DNA of 64,000 nucleotides from Accumulibacter jenkinsii (GCA_036625225.1 JAZKUF010000001.1:62001-126000), one strand, 5' to 3'. Counted from the first letter of the stretch, positions 20,806 to 30,265 are shown. Program-made: numbers and translations. The notes: generated by a model from the sequence alone, not told the origin.

Positions 20806-22017
20806 TCAGCGAACGATGCCGAGCAGCCAGCCGGCAACACCGGTCGCGGCAACGACCAGCCACGGGGGAAGCTGCCAGAACAGCAGGGCAACGAAAGCGA
20901 GCACGGCGAGAGCGAAATCCTCGGCCCGCATGATCGCGCTCGTCCACACCGGATGATAGAGGGCGGCCAGGAGCAGGCCGACGACGGCGGCATTGATGCC
21001 GGCGAGTGCCGCCCGCGTGCGCAGGTGGTGGCGCAGTTTCTCCCAGAACGGCAGGGCGCCGGCGACCAGCAGGAACGAGGGAACGAAAATGGCGATCAGG
21101 CAGAGCAGGCCGCCCAGCCAGCCGCTCGGCGCGCCGTTCATCGACGCCCCGAGGAAAGCGGCAAAGGTGAACAGGGGGCCGGGAACGGCCTGCGCTGCGC
21201 CGTATCCGGCCATGAAGGTCTCATTGCTCACCCAGCCGCCGGGGACGACCTCGGCCTGCAGCAGCGGCAGGACGACGTGGCCACCGCCAAACACCAGCGA
21301 GCCGGCGCGGTAAAAGGCGTCGACCATGGCCAGCGGCTGGCTGGGCACAAACGGCAGCAACACCGGCAGACCGATCAGCAGGACCAGAAAGAGGATCAGC
21401 AAGCCGCTTGCCAGGCGCGGGCCAACGGTTATCGGCAGGCGATCGTGGCTGGCGTCGTCACTCGGGGTGAAGAATCGTCCGCCGACCCCGGCGGCGGCAG
21501 CGATGACACCCACCTGTACCCAGGCAGTCGGCCAGAGGAGGGCGATGCAGGCGGCGACGGCAGCGATGCTTGCGCGCGCGCGATCGGTGCACAGGGCGCG
21601 CGCCATTCCCCACACCGCCTGCGCCACCACCGCCACCGCGACGACCTTCAAGCCGTGCAGGACGCCCGCCGGCAGAATGCCCCAGTTCGACAGGCCGCTG
21701 GCAAAGAGAACGAGGGCGATCGCCGAGGGCAGGGTGAACCCCGCCCACGCCGCCAGGGCACCGGCGAAGCCGGCGCGCGACAGGCCGATCGCCATCCCCA
21801 CCTGACTGCTCGCCGGGCCGGGCAGGAACTGGCAGAGAGCCACCAGGTCGGCGTAGCTGCGTTCGCCGAGCCAGCCCCGGCGAGTGACGAACTCGTCCCG
21901 GAAATACCCCAGGTGAGCGATCGGGCCACCGAACGAGGTGAGCCCCAGGCGTAAAAAAACCCGGAAGACCGTCCACGCATTCGCCTTGTCATCTGTCGGG
22001 TCCTTGCCTGCGGCCAT
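20806..22017 (-). CDS. chrA: Chromate efflux transporter ChrA (long CHR family)
   Basis: A 403-residue inner-membrane protein with two homologous CHR halves. The first (residues 16-190) has FLRLGLTSFGGPIAHLGYFRDEFV and LCQFLPGPASSQVGMAIG. The second (about 225-400) has FYRAGSLVFGGGHVVLPLLQAEVV and GYGAAQAVPGPLFTFAAFLG. FGGP/FGGGH and PGP are the family signatures. CHR proteins export chromate using the proton motive force, or take up sulfate-like anions. ATG 22017 (MAAGKDP) fits the family length; upstream in-frame codons are probably untranslated. No chrB regulator is adjacent. Confidence 0.92.
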   Translation of the reverse strand: MAAGKDPTDDKANAWTVFRVFLRLGLTSFGGPIAHLGYFRDEFVTRRGWLGERSYADLVALCQFLPGPASSQVGMAIGLSRAGFAGALAAWAGFTLPSAIALVLFASGLSNWGILPAGVLHGLKVVAVAVVAQAVWGMARALCTDRARASIAAVAACIALLWPTAWVQVGVIAAAAGVGGRFFTPSDDASHDRLPITVGPRLASGLLILFLVLLIGLPVLLPFVPSQPLAMVDAFYRAGSLVFGGGHVVLPLLQAEVVPGGWVSNETFMAGYGAAQAVPGPLFTFAAFLGASMNGAPSGWLGGLLCLIAIFVPSFLLVAGALPFWEKLRHHLRTRAALAGINAAVVGLLLAALYHPVWTSAIMRAEDFALAVLAFVALLFWQLPPWLVVAATGVAGWLLGIVR

Positions 22018-22175
22018 GCGATGCGCCTCGCTGCGGTGAGATTGCCGAATGATAATCGAAAGTCCATCGGTGGCCTGCGCTTCTGGCCGTCTGCTCGGCG
22101 ATGGCATCGACTTGGCGCCCTTCGGCAGGGTACACTCCAGCGCGTCATCGTCACCCTGTCGTGAAGGAAAATGAA

Positions 22176-23054
22176 GTGAAAATCGGATTCATCGGTCTCG
22201 GGATCATGGGGCGCCCGATGGCGCTCAATCTGCTGCACGGGGGTCACCAGCTCACCGTCTGGGCGCGCCGCGCGGAGTCCATGCAGCCATTGCTCGCTGC
22301 CGGAGCGGCGGCGGCGAGCAGTCCGGCGGCGCTCGCGAGCGAGGTCGATCTGGTGATCTCGATGGTCGCCGATGCGCCCGACGTCGAGCAGGTGATGCTC
22401 GGCGAGGACGGGGTGGCGAGCGCCGGACGGGTCGGGCAGGTGGCGGTCGACATGAGCACCATTCGCCCGGCTGCGGCGCGCGAGATCGCCGCCCGTCTGC
22501 TCGCGCTGGGGATCGACTTTCTCGACGCGCCGGTGTCGGGCGGCGAGGTCGGGGCGGTGGCCGGCACGCTGTCGATCATGGTCGGCGGCAGCGTCGCTGC
22601 TTTCACGACCGCGCAGGCCGCTTTTGCCTGCATGGGCAGGAACATCGTCCATGTCGGCGATGCCGGGGCCGGGCAGGTGGCCAAGGCCGCCAACCAGATC
22701 GTCACCGGGGTCGGCGTGCTGACGGTTGCCGAAGCGCTCAATTTCGCCGCCCGCAGCGGTGTCGACCCGGCGAAAGTGCGGGAAGCGCTGTTGGGCGGTT
22801 TTGCCTATTCGAAGATTCTCGAGAACCACGGCCAGCGCATGCTCGACCGCAACTTCAAGCCGGGCTTCAAGTCCTGGATGCACCAGAAGGACATGAACAT
22901 CGTCATGCAGAGCGCGCATGAGCTGGGTCTCTGCCTGCCGGTGTCGGCGGCGACGGCGCAGATGTACAACGCGATGGTCGGTTCGGGTCTCGGCGAAGAG
23001 GACTCGATCGCCATCCTCAAGCTGCTCGAGCGCCTGTCGGGCGGAGAAGACTGA
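22176..23054 (+). CDS. 2-hydroxy-3-oxopropionate reductase-like (GarR/GlxR family)
   Basis: A 292-residue beta-hydroxyacid dehydrogenase with a GTG start (AAGGAAAATGAA upstream). The NADP-binding GLGIMGRPMALNLL lies at residues 6-19, substrate-binding DAPVSGGEVGAVAGTLSIMVGG at about 117-138, and the catalytic Lys in GAGQVAKAANQ. The pattern fits tartronate semialdehyde reductase of glyoxylate/glycerate metabolism. Its stop overlaps the ATG of the paralogue that follows (TGATG), so they form an operon. The exact substrate is inferred. Confidence 0.9.
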   Translation: MKIGFIGLGIMGRPMALNLLHGGHQLTVWARRAESMQPLLAAGAAAASSPAALASEVDLVISMVADAPDVEQVMLGEDGVASAGRVGQVAVDMSTIRPAAAREIAARLLALGIDFLDAPVSGGEVGAVAGTLSIMVGGSVAAFTTAQAAFACMGRNIVHVGDAGAGQVAKAANQIVTGVGVLTVAEALNFAARSGVDPAKVREALLGGFAYSKILENHGQRMLDRNFKPGFKSWMHQKDMNIVMQSAHELGLCLPVSAATAQMYNAMVGSGLGEEDSIAILKLLERLSGGED

Positions 23055-23995
23055 TGCAGCTGGGTTTCATCGGCCTGGGCGTGATGGGGCGGCCGATGGC
23101 GCTGCATCTGCTGCGCGCCGGGCACTCGCTGGCGGTCTGGGCGAGACGGCCGCAGTCCTGCCAGCCGCTGCTCGCAGCCGGTGCGCTCGCTTGTCCGACG
23201 GCGGCGGCGGTCGGGCGACTTTCCGAGGTGGTGTTTACGGTTGTCACCGCCGGCGCTGACGTCGAGCACGTGCTCTTCGCCGCCGACGGTCTGGCCGAAG
23301 GTCTCGCCAGCGGGTCGATTCTGGTCGACATGAGCACGATTGCGCCGCAGGACGCCCGTTCGCTGGCCCGGCGTCTGGCGCTGCGCGGGGTCGACATGCT
23401 CGATGCGCCGGTTTCGGGCGGCGAGCAGGGCGCCATTGCGGCGACACTGGCGATCATGGTCGGCGGCCGGGCGCCTGTACTTGAGCGCGTGCGGCCCCTC
23501 TTCGAACGTCTCGGCCGCACGATCGTGCACGTCGGCGAAAACGGCGCCGGGCAGGTCGCCAAGGCGTGCAATCAGATGGTGATGGTGGCGGCGATCCAGG
23601 CAGTCGCCGAAGCGCTGCACCTGGCGCGGGCCGCCGGCGTCGCGCCGGAGCGGGTGCTGCAGGCGCTTGGCGGCGGTTCGGCCGACAGCCGGGTGCTCGC
23701 CGTGATGGGCAGAAAGATGGTCGATGGGGAGTTTGCCGCCGGCGTCGAGGCGCGCCTGCATCACAAGGATTACGCGGTGGTGATCGCCGAGGCGAATCGT
23801 CTCGGTGTGCCGCTGCCGGTTTCCGGCGCCGTTGGCCAGCAGCTCAACGCCTTGCTGGCGATGGATGGCGGCCGCTCGGACACGGCCGCGCTGCTGCGCG
23901 TCCTCGAAGCGGCGTCGAACGTACCTGAGGCCCAGGTTCCGGGCGGCGGGGATTCATCGGCGCAGCGCGTCAGGACTGCCGGGAGAGCGAGATGA
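23054..23995 (+). CDS. Paralogous beta-hydroxyacid dehydrogenase
   Basis: A 313-residue paralogue of the gene upstream, sharing GLGVMGRPMALHLL, DAPVSGGEQGAIAATLAIMVGG and GAGQVAKACNQM with the catalytic Lys. It differs in the C-terminal domain (GGGSADSRVLAVMGRKM instead of GGFAYSKILENHGQRM), which usually sets substrate specificity. The last 25 or so residues (PGGGDSSAQRVRTAGRAR) are an unusual tail. The one-base overlap with the upstream gene implies coupled expression. Confidence 0.88.
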   Translation: MQLGFIGLGVMGRPMALHLLRAGHSLAVWARRPQSCQPLLAAGALACPTAAAVGRLSEVVFTVVTAGADVEHVLFAADGLAEGLASGSILVDMSTIAPQDARSLARRLALRGVDMLDAPVSGGEQGAIAATLAIMVGGRAPVLERVRPLFERLGRTIVHVGENGAGQVAKACNQMVMVAAIQAVAEALHLARAAGVAPERVLQALGGGSADSRVLAVMGRKMVDGEFAAGVEARLHHKDYAVVIAEANRLGVPLPVSGAVGQQLNALLAMDGGRSDTAALLRVLEAASNVPEAQVPGGGDSSAQRVRTAGRAR

Positions 23996-24197
23996 TCAGC
24001 TTGTCCCACCCGGAATGATGGTCGTCGTCAGCGGGTTCGCCCTTGCTGGCGAGCAGGACGAGACGCGCTTCGATTTCGGCGATCGATTCGACCGTGACGT
24101 GAAAGGTGCGGCGATCAGCGCCGCAACGTCGTTCAAGCTGTCCCGCCGGCGGGTCGGATTGACGCTGGCGTCGGTCTTCTGCTCGTTGCGTGGGCAT
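23970..24197 (-). CDS. Small hypothetical protein
   Basis: A 75-residue acidic/basic protein (MPTQRAEDRRQRQ..., ERRCGADRRTFHVTVESIAEIEARLVLLAS). ATG 24197 has a good GAGGAG ribosome site 7 nt upstream. The N-terminal half is Arg/Asp-rich and the second half is a predicted amphipathic helix. Its 3' end overlaps the convergent dehydrogenase gene by 26 bp. No family was recognised. Support rests on the ribosome site and composition only. Confidence 0.5.
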   Translation of the reverse strand: MPTQRAEDRRQRQSDPPAGQLERRCGADRRTFHVTVESIAEIEARLVLLASKGEPADDDHHSGWDKLIISLSRQS

Positions 24198-24330
24198 TGC
24201 TCTCTCCTCGAAAATCGTCAGTTGCCGCGAAAGAGGGACACCCGGGCGAGCCGGGCGGGCCCACCCTGATCGTCCGCCTTCACCGCCCTGGCGGCCCGCA
24301 AGTGTCTCACAAGCCGGCGAAGACTGGTAC

Positions 24331-27114
24331 TTATGACCCCCGGCCATCGCTGATCAGCCGCAAGCCGGCCGGCAAGGACTCACCGAAAGCGCGGCGCTCG
24401 TCGGCCCGGTCGAGTTCGACGACGCTTTTCACCTGACTGATCCAGGTGGCGCTGGCGTTGATCGCCGTCAGGCGGGCGAGGACCGTTGCACGCAGCTCAA
24501 GCGGCAGGTCGCGCGAGCGATCACCGGTCAGGCGGGCGATCTGGGTGGCGGCAAAAGCGGCCGGCTCGACCTTCTTCCAGTCACTGGCGAGCACGGCTTC
24601 GAGCCAGCGGCCGCAGACTTCGGGCGGCACCACCTGATGGGCGCTGCCGTAGAGCGCCTGACGCGCTCCCAGGCGGCCGAGAACCCACCAGCCGAGCGGC
24701 TTTTCCGAGGCCCGACGCAGCCGTTCGAGCAGCCAGTCACCGACCTCCACCTTGTGCGCGATCGGCAGTCTTTCGAGCGCAGCGACGAGGCGCAGCATGT
24801 CGTCATGGCTGCCGGCAAGGGCTGCCGACAGGCGGCTGCGCGTCTTCGCCGGCTCGCTCTTCAGCCAGGGGTCGACTTCGGCCAGCAGTTTCTCCTGCAC
24901 CGTCGCCGGCAGGCCGCCGGCAGCCCGGCGCCACAGGGTCCACCACTCCGACCAGTTCTGGCTCTCGTTGACGTACTGGATGCCCTGCGGCAGCAAGCCG
25001 CACAGCTGCTCGATGCGCCACTCGTCAAGGGGATAGCCGAGCCCCGGGCGCAGGCAGAAACCGGCGAGATTGAGCCACAGCCGCTCGTGCTCCGGCGATC
25101 GCCGCCGCCGTCGGGCGCGCTGCATCAGGACGTCGAACAGGGCGCGCAGCAAGGGCATCTCCCAGTCGTCGCGCTTGCCGAGCAGATGTTCGAGCTGGCC
25201 GCGCAGGCGGCGTACCTCCTTGCTTTCGACCGGTTGCGAACTGGCTCCGAAGATCCGTTCGATCCACTTCACCGCGTCGGCAAAGCGGGCCGGCAGAACC
25301 GCCGCGGCAACCGCCGTCTCGGCGGCGTCGCCGCGCAACTGGAATTCGAGCAGCCAGCGCCGGCCAGGGTCGTCGCTGCTGACGCAGTGCAGTTCGAGGG
25401 TGCCGACTTCGGTCATCGTGCTGGTCAACTGGACCGCGACTTCGCGCTGGCTGCCGCTGGCCGGTGCCGGCACGATGGTCGCGAGGGGCGGCAGCCGGAC
25501 GAAATCATCGCTGCCGATGTCGGTGATCTCGCCCGGCAGATAGGGGCTGTCGGCGACCGACGAAGCGAGGTGGAAGCGCACCGGCTGCCCCAGGCGCAGG
25601 CTGAAGGTGCGCTCCGGCAAGCGGATCTCGTGCCCTTCCTCGGTTCCCCGGGGAAGCAGGCAGAGACCGCGTTGCGCCTTGCCCTGATCGATGACGAGAA
25701 AGTAGCTGCGCGCCGATCCGCCGCCGATGTGCGGCCCGCGCCCTTCGCGGACGAGCGCATAAGCGACTGCACCGCGGGCGACGGCGACATCGGGATGGTC
25801 GTTGTGGAGGACGCGCAGCGGTCTCCCGCGCCAGTCACCGAGCGTCGTCTGCAGGCGTTCGGCGAGCGCCTCGGCGCGAAAAACGCCGCCGTTGAAGAGC
25901 ACCGTATCGGCCATCGGAATCGCCGGCTCGTCGCCGGCGTCGGCCAGCGCGAGCCGCGCGGCCGCCGCGTGCCGCCGCAGGAAAGCGGCGATGTGACGGC
26001 TGATCGCCGGATCGGCGGGGTAGGGCAGGCCGAACTCGACGATCGCTGATCGCCGCTGCTGCAGCGCGGCGTCGGCGGTAACCCGCGGCAGGAAGCCGTC
26101 GACCAGGAGCGCGCGGACTTCGTCGCGCTTGAGTTCGACGGTGCGCGCGCCACCGATCAGCCGCGAGCCGCTGCCGAGCAGCGTCAGGAGGATCGACTCG
26201 GGAGCGCCGGCGGTGAGCAGCTGCTCCTTGGCCTGCCGGCAGCGGGCGGTGAGCTGGGAAAAGCGCGCCGCCGACAGCCGTCCTTCGCTCGCCGGCAGCC
26301 GGGATTCGACGAGGTGAGCGAGGGCGAGATCCATGTTGTCGCCGCCGAGCATCAGGTGGTCGCCCACACCGATCCGTGTGAGGACCGGCTCGCCGTCGGT
26401 GATCGCGACCTGGATCAGCGTCAGGTCGGTGGTGCCGCCACCGATGTCGCAGACCAGCAGCAGCCGCGTTGCGGCGAGTTCGTCGGCGAGCTTCTGGCGG
26501 TGGCCGAACAGCCAGTCGTAGAAAGCCGCCTGTGGTTCCTCGAGCAGGCGCACCCGCGGCAGGCCGGCCTGTCGCGCGGCCGCCAGCGTCAGCGCCCGCG
26601 CGCCTTCATCGAAGGAGGCGGGAACGGTGAGGATGACCTGTTGCTCTTCGAGCGGGGCTTGCGGAAAGCGGTGTTGCCAGGCGGCGCGCACATGCGCAAG
26701 GTAGCTCGCGCTCGCCTCGACCGGCGAAACCCGGGCGACGTCGCTTTCGGCCCCCCAGGGCAGGATGGCCGCGAGGCGGTCTACCGAGGCGTGTGACAGC
26801 CAGCTCTTGGCGCTGGCCACCAGTCGGCCGGGAACCTGTGCGCCGAGATCGAGGGCCAGGCGACCGGTGATCACCGGTTCGTCGTTCTGCGCCGTCTGCC
26901 AGGGCAGCTGGAGTTCTCCGGGCTTGATCTCGCCGGCCGCGGGATGGTAGCGAACCGAAGGCAGCAGCGGTCGCGCAGCGACCTCCCCCGGACCGACCAA
27001 CTGGTCGATGGCGAACAATTCGACCTGCGGCCTGCCGGGCGCGTGGTAGGCAACGACCGTGTTGCTGGTGCCCAGGTCGATCCCGACGATGTACTGTTTC
27101 TTCATTTTCTTCAC
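24331..27114 (-). CDS. Hsp70-family protein with large C-terminal extension
   Basis: A 927-residue protein. Residues 1-500 form an Hsp70-type ATPase: YIVGIDLGTSNTVVAY (phosphate 1), LLVCDIGGGTTDLTLIQ (phosphate 2), and the late VLFNGGVFRAEALAERL adenosine motif. The remainder lacks a DnaK peptide-binding domain with EEVD-type lid. Instead it has a roughly 350-residue helical region as in the DUF3731-containing Hsp70 relatives of proteobacteria. These are thought to be specialised chaperones. No DnaJ or GrpE gene is adjacent. Two nearby Met codons (residues 1 and 4) make the start uncertain by 3 residues. Confidence 0.9.
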   Translation of the reverse strand: MKKMKKQYIVGIDLGTSNTVVAYHAPGRPQVELFAIDQLVGPGEVAARPLLPSVRYHPAAGEIKPGELQLPWQTAQNDEPVITGRLALDLGAQVPGRLVASAKSWLSHASVDRLAAILPWGAESDVARVSPVEASASYLAHVRAAWQHRFPQAPLEEQQVILTVPASFDEGARALTLAAARQAGLPRVRLLEEPQAAFYDWLFGHRQKLADELAATRLLLVCDIGGGTTDLTLIQVAITDGEPVLTRIGVGDHLMLGGDNMDLALAHLVESRLPASEGRLSAARFSQLTARCRQAKEQLLTAGAPESILLTLLGSGSRLIGGARTVELKRDEVRALLVDGFLPRVTADAALQQRRSAIVEFGLPYPADPAISRHIAAFLRRHAAAARLALADAGDEPAIPMADTVLFNGGVFRAEALAERLQTTLGDWRGRPLRVLHNDHPDVAVARGAVAYALVREGRGPHIGGGSARSYFLVIDQGKAQRGLCLLPRGTEEGHEIRLPERTFSLRLGQPVRFHLASSVADSPYLPGEITDIGSDDFVRLPPLATIVPAPASGSQREVAVQLTSTMTEVGTLELHCVSSDDPGRRWLLEFQLRGDAAETAVAAAVLPARFADAVKWIERIFGASSQPVESKEVRRLRGQLEHLLGKRDDWEMPLLRALFDVLMQRARRRRRSPEHERLWLNLAGFCLRPGLGYPLDEWRIEQLCGLLPQGIQYVNESQNWSEWWTLWRRAAGGLPATVQEKLLAEVDPWLKSEPAKTRSRLSAALAGSHDDMLRLVAALERLPIAHKVEVGDWLLERLRRASEKPLGWWVLGRLGARQALYGSAHQVVPPEVCGRWLEAVLASDWKKVEPAAFAATQIARLTGDRSRDLPLELRATVLARLTAINASATWISQVKSVVELDRADERRAFGESLPAGLRLISDGRGS

Positions 27115-27407
27115 TTCACCGGGCAGTGCTCGAACCGCTTGTGGTTCAACTCCCGGCTGTTCAAGGTGTCACGGTCGGCGTCCGGCTGTCCTGCGTACGC
27201 CCGGCGTCGCTACTATACACGTCTCGCGGCGCCGGGATTCCTTCAATGCAGGCGAGTGGGTGCCTGATCGCCTGTCCGGAGCGCGACAGCGCTGCTCCGC
27301 GGGCCTGCCGGCGGGACTTTTTCTTGCTTCCTGGCAGCAATTGTTTACCATCTCGGCGGGGCGCCCGAAGTCCTGCGCCCTTTCAGCACCTTTGGAGAAA
27401 ATGGATC

Positions 27408-28793
27408 ATGGCCGTAGCGCCCGAAACCGCCATCATGGCGCTTTACTGTGACTTCGAAAACGTCGCCCTTGGCGTTCGCGATGCGAAGTACGACAAGTTC
27501 GACATCAAGCCGGTGCTCGAACGCCTGTTGCTCAAGGGCAGCATCGTCGTCAAGAAGGCTTATTGCGACTGGGAACGCTACAAGGGTTTCAAGTCCACGA
27601 TGCATGAGGCGAGCTTCGAGCTGATCGAGATCCCGCATCTGCGCCAGTCAGGCAAGAACTCGGCCGATATCCGGCTGGTCGTCGACGCGCTCGATCTGTG
27701 CTACACGAAGTCGCATGTCGATACCTTTGTCATCATCAGCGGTGACTCGGACTTCTCGCCGCTGGTCTCGAAGCTGCGCGAGAACGCCAAGTACGTGATC
27801 GGCGTCGGCGTCAAGCAGTCGACCTCGGATCTCCTGATCGGCAATTGCGACGAATTCATTTTCTATGACGACCTCGTGCGCGAGATGCAGCGTTCGGCGC
27901 GCCGCGATTCGAAGGAAGCGCAAGCTGTGACCCGGCGCACGCCGGAAGAGGACGCGCAACGCCGCGCCGAGATCGAAGCGCGGCGTAACAAGGCGGTCGA
28001 ACTCGCTGTCGCCACCTTTGATGCGCTGGTCGGCGAGCGCGGCGACAGCAGCAAGATCTGGGCGTCGATGCTCAAGGAAGCCATCAAGCGGCGCAAACCC
28101 GACTTCAATGAATCGTATTATGGCTTCCGGGCTTTCGGCAACCTGCTCGAAGAGGCACAGGCGCGCGGCTTGCTCGATATCGGCCGCGATGAAAAGTCGG
28201 GCACTTACGTTTTTCGCGCCAACGGCATGACGGCTCCGCGGCGAACCGTTGCCGAGGAGGTACCGGCGCCGCTGCCCGCTGCCGAGGTCGAGTCCGCGGA
28301 CGAAGGGGCGGCGGTCGTCCTGCCGAGCGAGGCGGCGAGCGCGCGGCGCAAGGGCGAGGGCAGACGCAAGGCGGGCGAGAAGGGCGTCAAGCGGGTCAGG
28401 GAAGTGCGCGAGGTGAGAGAGATCCGGGACGGCGCCACGGCCGGCGCAGCGGTGGACCCCGTCGTTGCCGGCGAGGCGCCGCCGGCGGTGGTGGACGGAC
28501 TGGAGTCACCGCTGATGGAACCGCCGCTGATGGAACCGGTAGAGCCGACGGCGCCGGCGAAGCCGCGCAAGGTCGAGCCGAAAGCCTTGCCGGCGACCGC
28601 AGCGCTGCCGGTGGCCGAGGTCGTTCTGGCTGTGCCGGTGGCCGAAGCGCTGCCGGTGGCCGAGGTCGTTCTGACGGTGCCGGAGAGCGAAACGGAGTCG
28701 CCTGAGACCGAGGCGCCGGTGGTCAAGAAACCGAGCCGCCCGCGCCGCCCGCGCAAGCCGAAAGCGCCGTTGGAGACCCCTGACGCCAGCTGA
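27408..28793 (+). CDS. NYN-domain RNase-like protein with LOTUS/OST-HTH domain
   Basis: A 461-residue protein. Residues 8-150 form a NYN (PIN-like) domain with acidic residues in LYCDFENVALG, NSADIRLVVDAL and FVIISGDSDFSPLV. An OST-HTH/LOTUS domain lies at about 200-265 (SSKIWASMLKEAIKRRKPDF...GFRAFGNLLEEAQARGLL). The last 190 residues are low complexity, Pro/Ala/Glu-rich, with repeats of LPVAEVVL and basic KPRK patches. NYN-LOTUS proteins are RNA-related, and related proteins process RNA. ATG 27408 fits the domain start and has GGAG upstream; the long open frame before it is not coding-like. Confidence 0.9.
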   Translation: MAVAPETAIMALYCDFENVALGVRDAKYDKFDIKPVLERLLLKGSIVVKKAYCDWERYKGFKSTMHEASFELIEIPHLRQSGKNSADIRLVVDALDLCYTKSHVDTFVIISGDSDFSPLVSKLRENAKYVIGVGVKQSTSDLLIGNCDEFIFYDDLVREMQRSARRDSKEAQAVTRRTPEEDAQRRAEIEARRNKAVELAVATFDALVGERGDSSKIWASMLKEAIKRRKPDFNESYYGFRAFGNLLEEAQARGLLDIGRDEKSGTYVFRANGMTAPRRTVAEEVPAPLPAAEVESADEGAAVVLPSEAASARRKGEGRRKAGEKGVKRVREVREVREIRDGATAGAAVDPVVAGEAPPAVVDGLESPLMEPPLMEPVEPTAPAKPRKVEPKALPATAALPVAEVVLAVPVAEALPVAEVVLTVPESETESPETEAPVVKKPSRPRRPRKPKAPLETPDAS

Positions 28794-28843
28794 TTGAATC
28801 CGGCCTGAATCCGGCCTGAATCCGACCCGGTCGGCCCGTGAAA

Positions 28844-28866
28844 AAGCCGCGATCCCGGTCGCGGCT
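28844..28866 (-). terminator. Rho-independent terminator of the pan operon
   Basis: On the minus strand AGCCGCGA-CCGGGA-TCGCGGCT is followed by TTTTT. It lies 25 bp after the panD stop. The facing + strand side has no U tract, so it mainly serves panD. Confidence 0.75.
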
Positions 28867-28890
28867 GTCAGGGCAGAAGGGTGGGTTGTC

Positions 28891-29274
28891 TCAGGCCGCG
28901 ACCTGGGCCGGGATGTGGCCCGCCATACGCACGATGCGGTTCTGCGTATCGACGTAGATCAGTTGCGGTTCGTGCCTGGCGATTTCGCTCTCGTTATAGA
29001 CCGCGAAGCTCGCGATGATCAGGATGTCACCGGGCGCCGCGCGCCGCGCTGCCGAACCATTGACCGAGATGACGCCGGAGCCGCGCTCGGCACGCAGGGC
29101 GTAGGTGGTGAAGCGCTCGCCGTTGTTCACGTTCCAGATATCGATCTGTTCGTACTCACGGATGTTCGCCGCGTCTAGCAGATCTTCGTCGATTGCGCAG
29201 GAGCCTTCGTAGTGAAGTTCGGCGTGCGTCGCGCTGACGCGGTGCAGCTTCGACTTCAGCATGGTTCTTTGCAT
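28891..29274 (-). CDS. panD: Aspartate 1-decarboxylase
   Basis: A 127-residue pyruvoyl enzyme that makes beta-alanine for pantothenate. The self-cleavage site G24-S25 is in YEGSCAID. Y58-region residues and NGSAARRA with GDILIIASF follow as in E. coli PanD. Using ATG 29274 (MQRTMLKSKLHR) places the Ser at position 25, the canonical number, so an upstream start at 29367 is rejected. Third gene of panB-panC-panD. Confidence 0.97.
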   Translation of the reverse strand: MQRTMLKSKLHRVSATHAELHYEGSCAIDEDLLDAANIREYEQIDIWNVNNGERFTTYALRAERGSGVISVNGSAARRAAPGDILIIASFAVYNESEIARHEPQLIYVDTQNRIVRMAGHIPAQVAA

Positions 29275-29335
29275 GGACTTATCACCGGTTGGGAGTTGTT
29301 CGGGGAAGCGAATTGTAGCGACTAATGGCAAGCTG

Positions 29336-30181
29336 TCAATGCTCACCGACGGCGCCGATTTCGACATTGTCGATCAAGCGGGCGACCCCCAGCCGGCTGG
29401 CGGCAAGCACGACCAGCGGCGTGTCGGCACGCTCTTGCGGGACCTGCAGGTCCGACTGCCGGCGCACGGCAACATAGTCGGTCCGCCAGCCCCGGCGGTC
29501 GAGTTCGTCGGCGGCCTCCCTTTCGAGTCGCACGAAGTCGCTTTCGCCGGCCTCTACCGCCGCGCTGATCCGCGTCAGAAGGCGGTGCAGACGCGGCGCC
29601 TCGGCGCGTTCGCTGGCCGACAGGTAGGCGTTGCGCGACGAGAGGGCGAGGCCGTCTTCGGCGCGTACCGTCTCGCCGCCGATGATCTCGATCGGCAACG
29701 CCAGCTGGCGCGTCATGTTGCGCAGGACCATCAGCTGCTGGTAATCCTTCTTGCCGAACAGCGCCAGCTGCGGCTGGACGATGTTGAACAGCTTGAGGAC
29801 GACGGTGGCGACGCCGCGAAAATGACCGGGGCGAAACTCGCCATCGAGCTGATGCTGGATCGAAGGTGGATCGACCTGATATTGCTGGGGCTCGGGATAG
29901 AGTTCGTCCTCGGTCGGTGCGAACAGCAGATCGACTCCGGCGGCCGTGAGCTGCGCGCAGTCGGCCTGAAAACTGCGCGGATAGCGGTCGAAGTCGTCAT
30001 TCGGTCCGAACTGCAGGCGATTGACGAAAATGCTGGCGACCACGGTCTCGCCGTGGGCGCGCGCAGCGCGCATGAGGGCGATGTGGCCGGCGTGCAGGTT
30101 GCCCATGGTGGGGACGAAAGCGATCCGGCCTCGGTCTCGCAGCGCGCTGCGCAGTTCGGGAATCGACGAGTGAATCTGCAT
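29336..30181 (-). CDS. panC: Pantothenate synthetase
   Basis: A 281-residue enzyme joining pantoate and beta-alanine with ATP. Family blocks are FVPTMGNLHAGHIALM (HIGH-like), FVNRLQFGPNDDFDRYPR, LALFGKKDYQQLMVL (KMSKS-like region) and LALSSRNAYLS. Usual length. It lies between panB (84 bp gap) and panD (61 bp gap) on one strand, consistent with one operon. Confidence 0.97.
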   Translation of the reverse strand: MQIHSSIPELRSALRDRGRIAFVPTMGNLHAGHIALMRAARAHGETVVASIFVNRLQFGPNDDFDRYPRSFQADCAQLTAAGVDLLFAPTEDELYPEPQQYQVDPPSIQHQLDGEFRPGHFRGVATVVLKLFNIVQPQLALFGKKDYQQLMVLRNMTRQLALPIEIIGGETVRAEDGLALSSRNAYLSASERAEAPRLHRLLTRISAAVEAGESDFVRLEREAADELDRRGWRTDYVAVRRQSDLQVPQERADTPLVVLAASRLGVARLIDNVEIGAVGEH

Positions 30182-30265
30182 GGCTGGGTCAAACCTCTTT
30201 CAAACGAAGGGCCAGCGGAACGCCGGACACGGTCCGGCAGGCGGGAGCGGGTCTCGCGCGAGCGT

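Noticed and set aside
20953..21954. 333-codon + strand frame
   Set aside because: Antisense to chrA; composition is Gln/Arg/Gly-rich with no domain.
28796..28825. Three short direct repeats gaatccggcct
   Set aside because: Too short and without spacers for CRISPR; lies in the convergent gap near the pan terminator.
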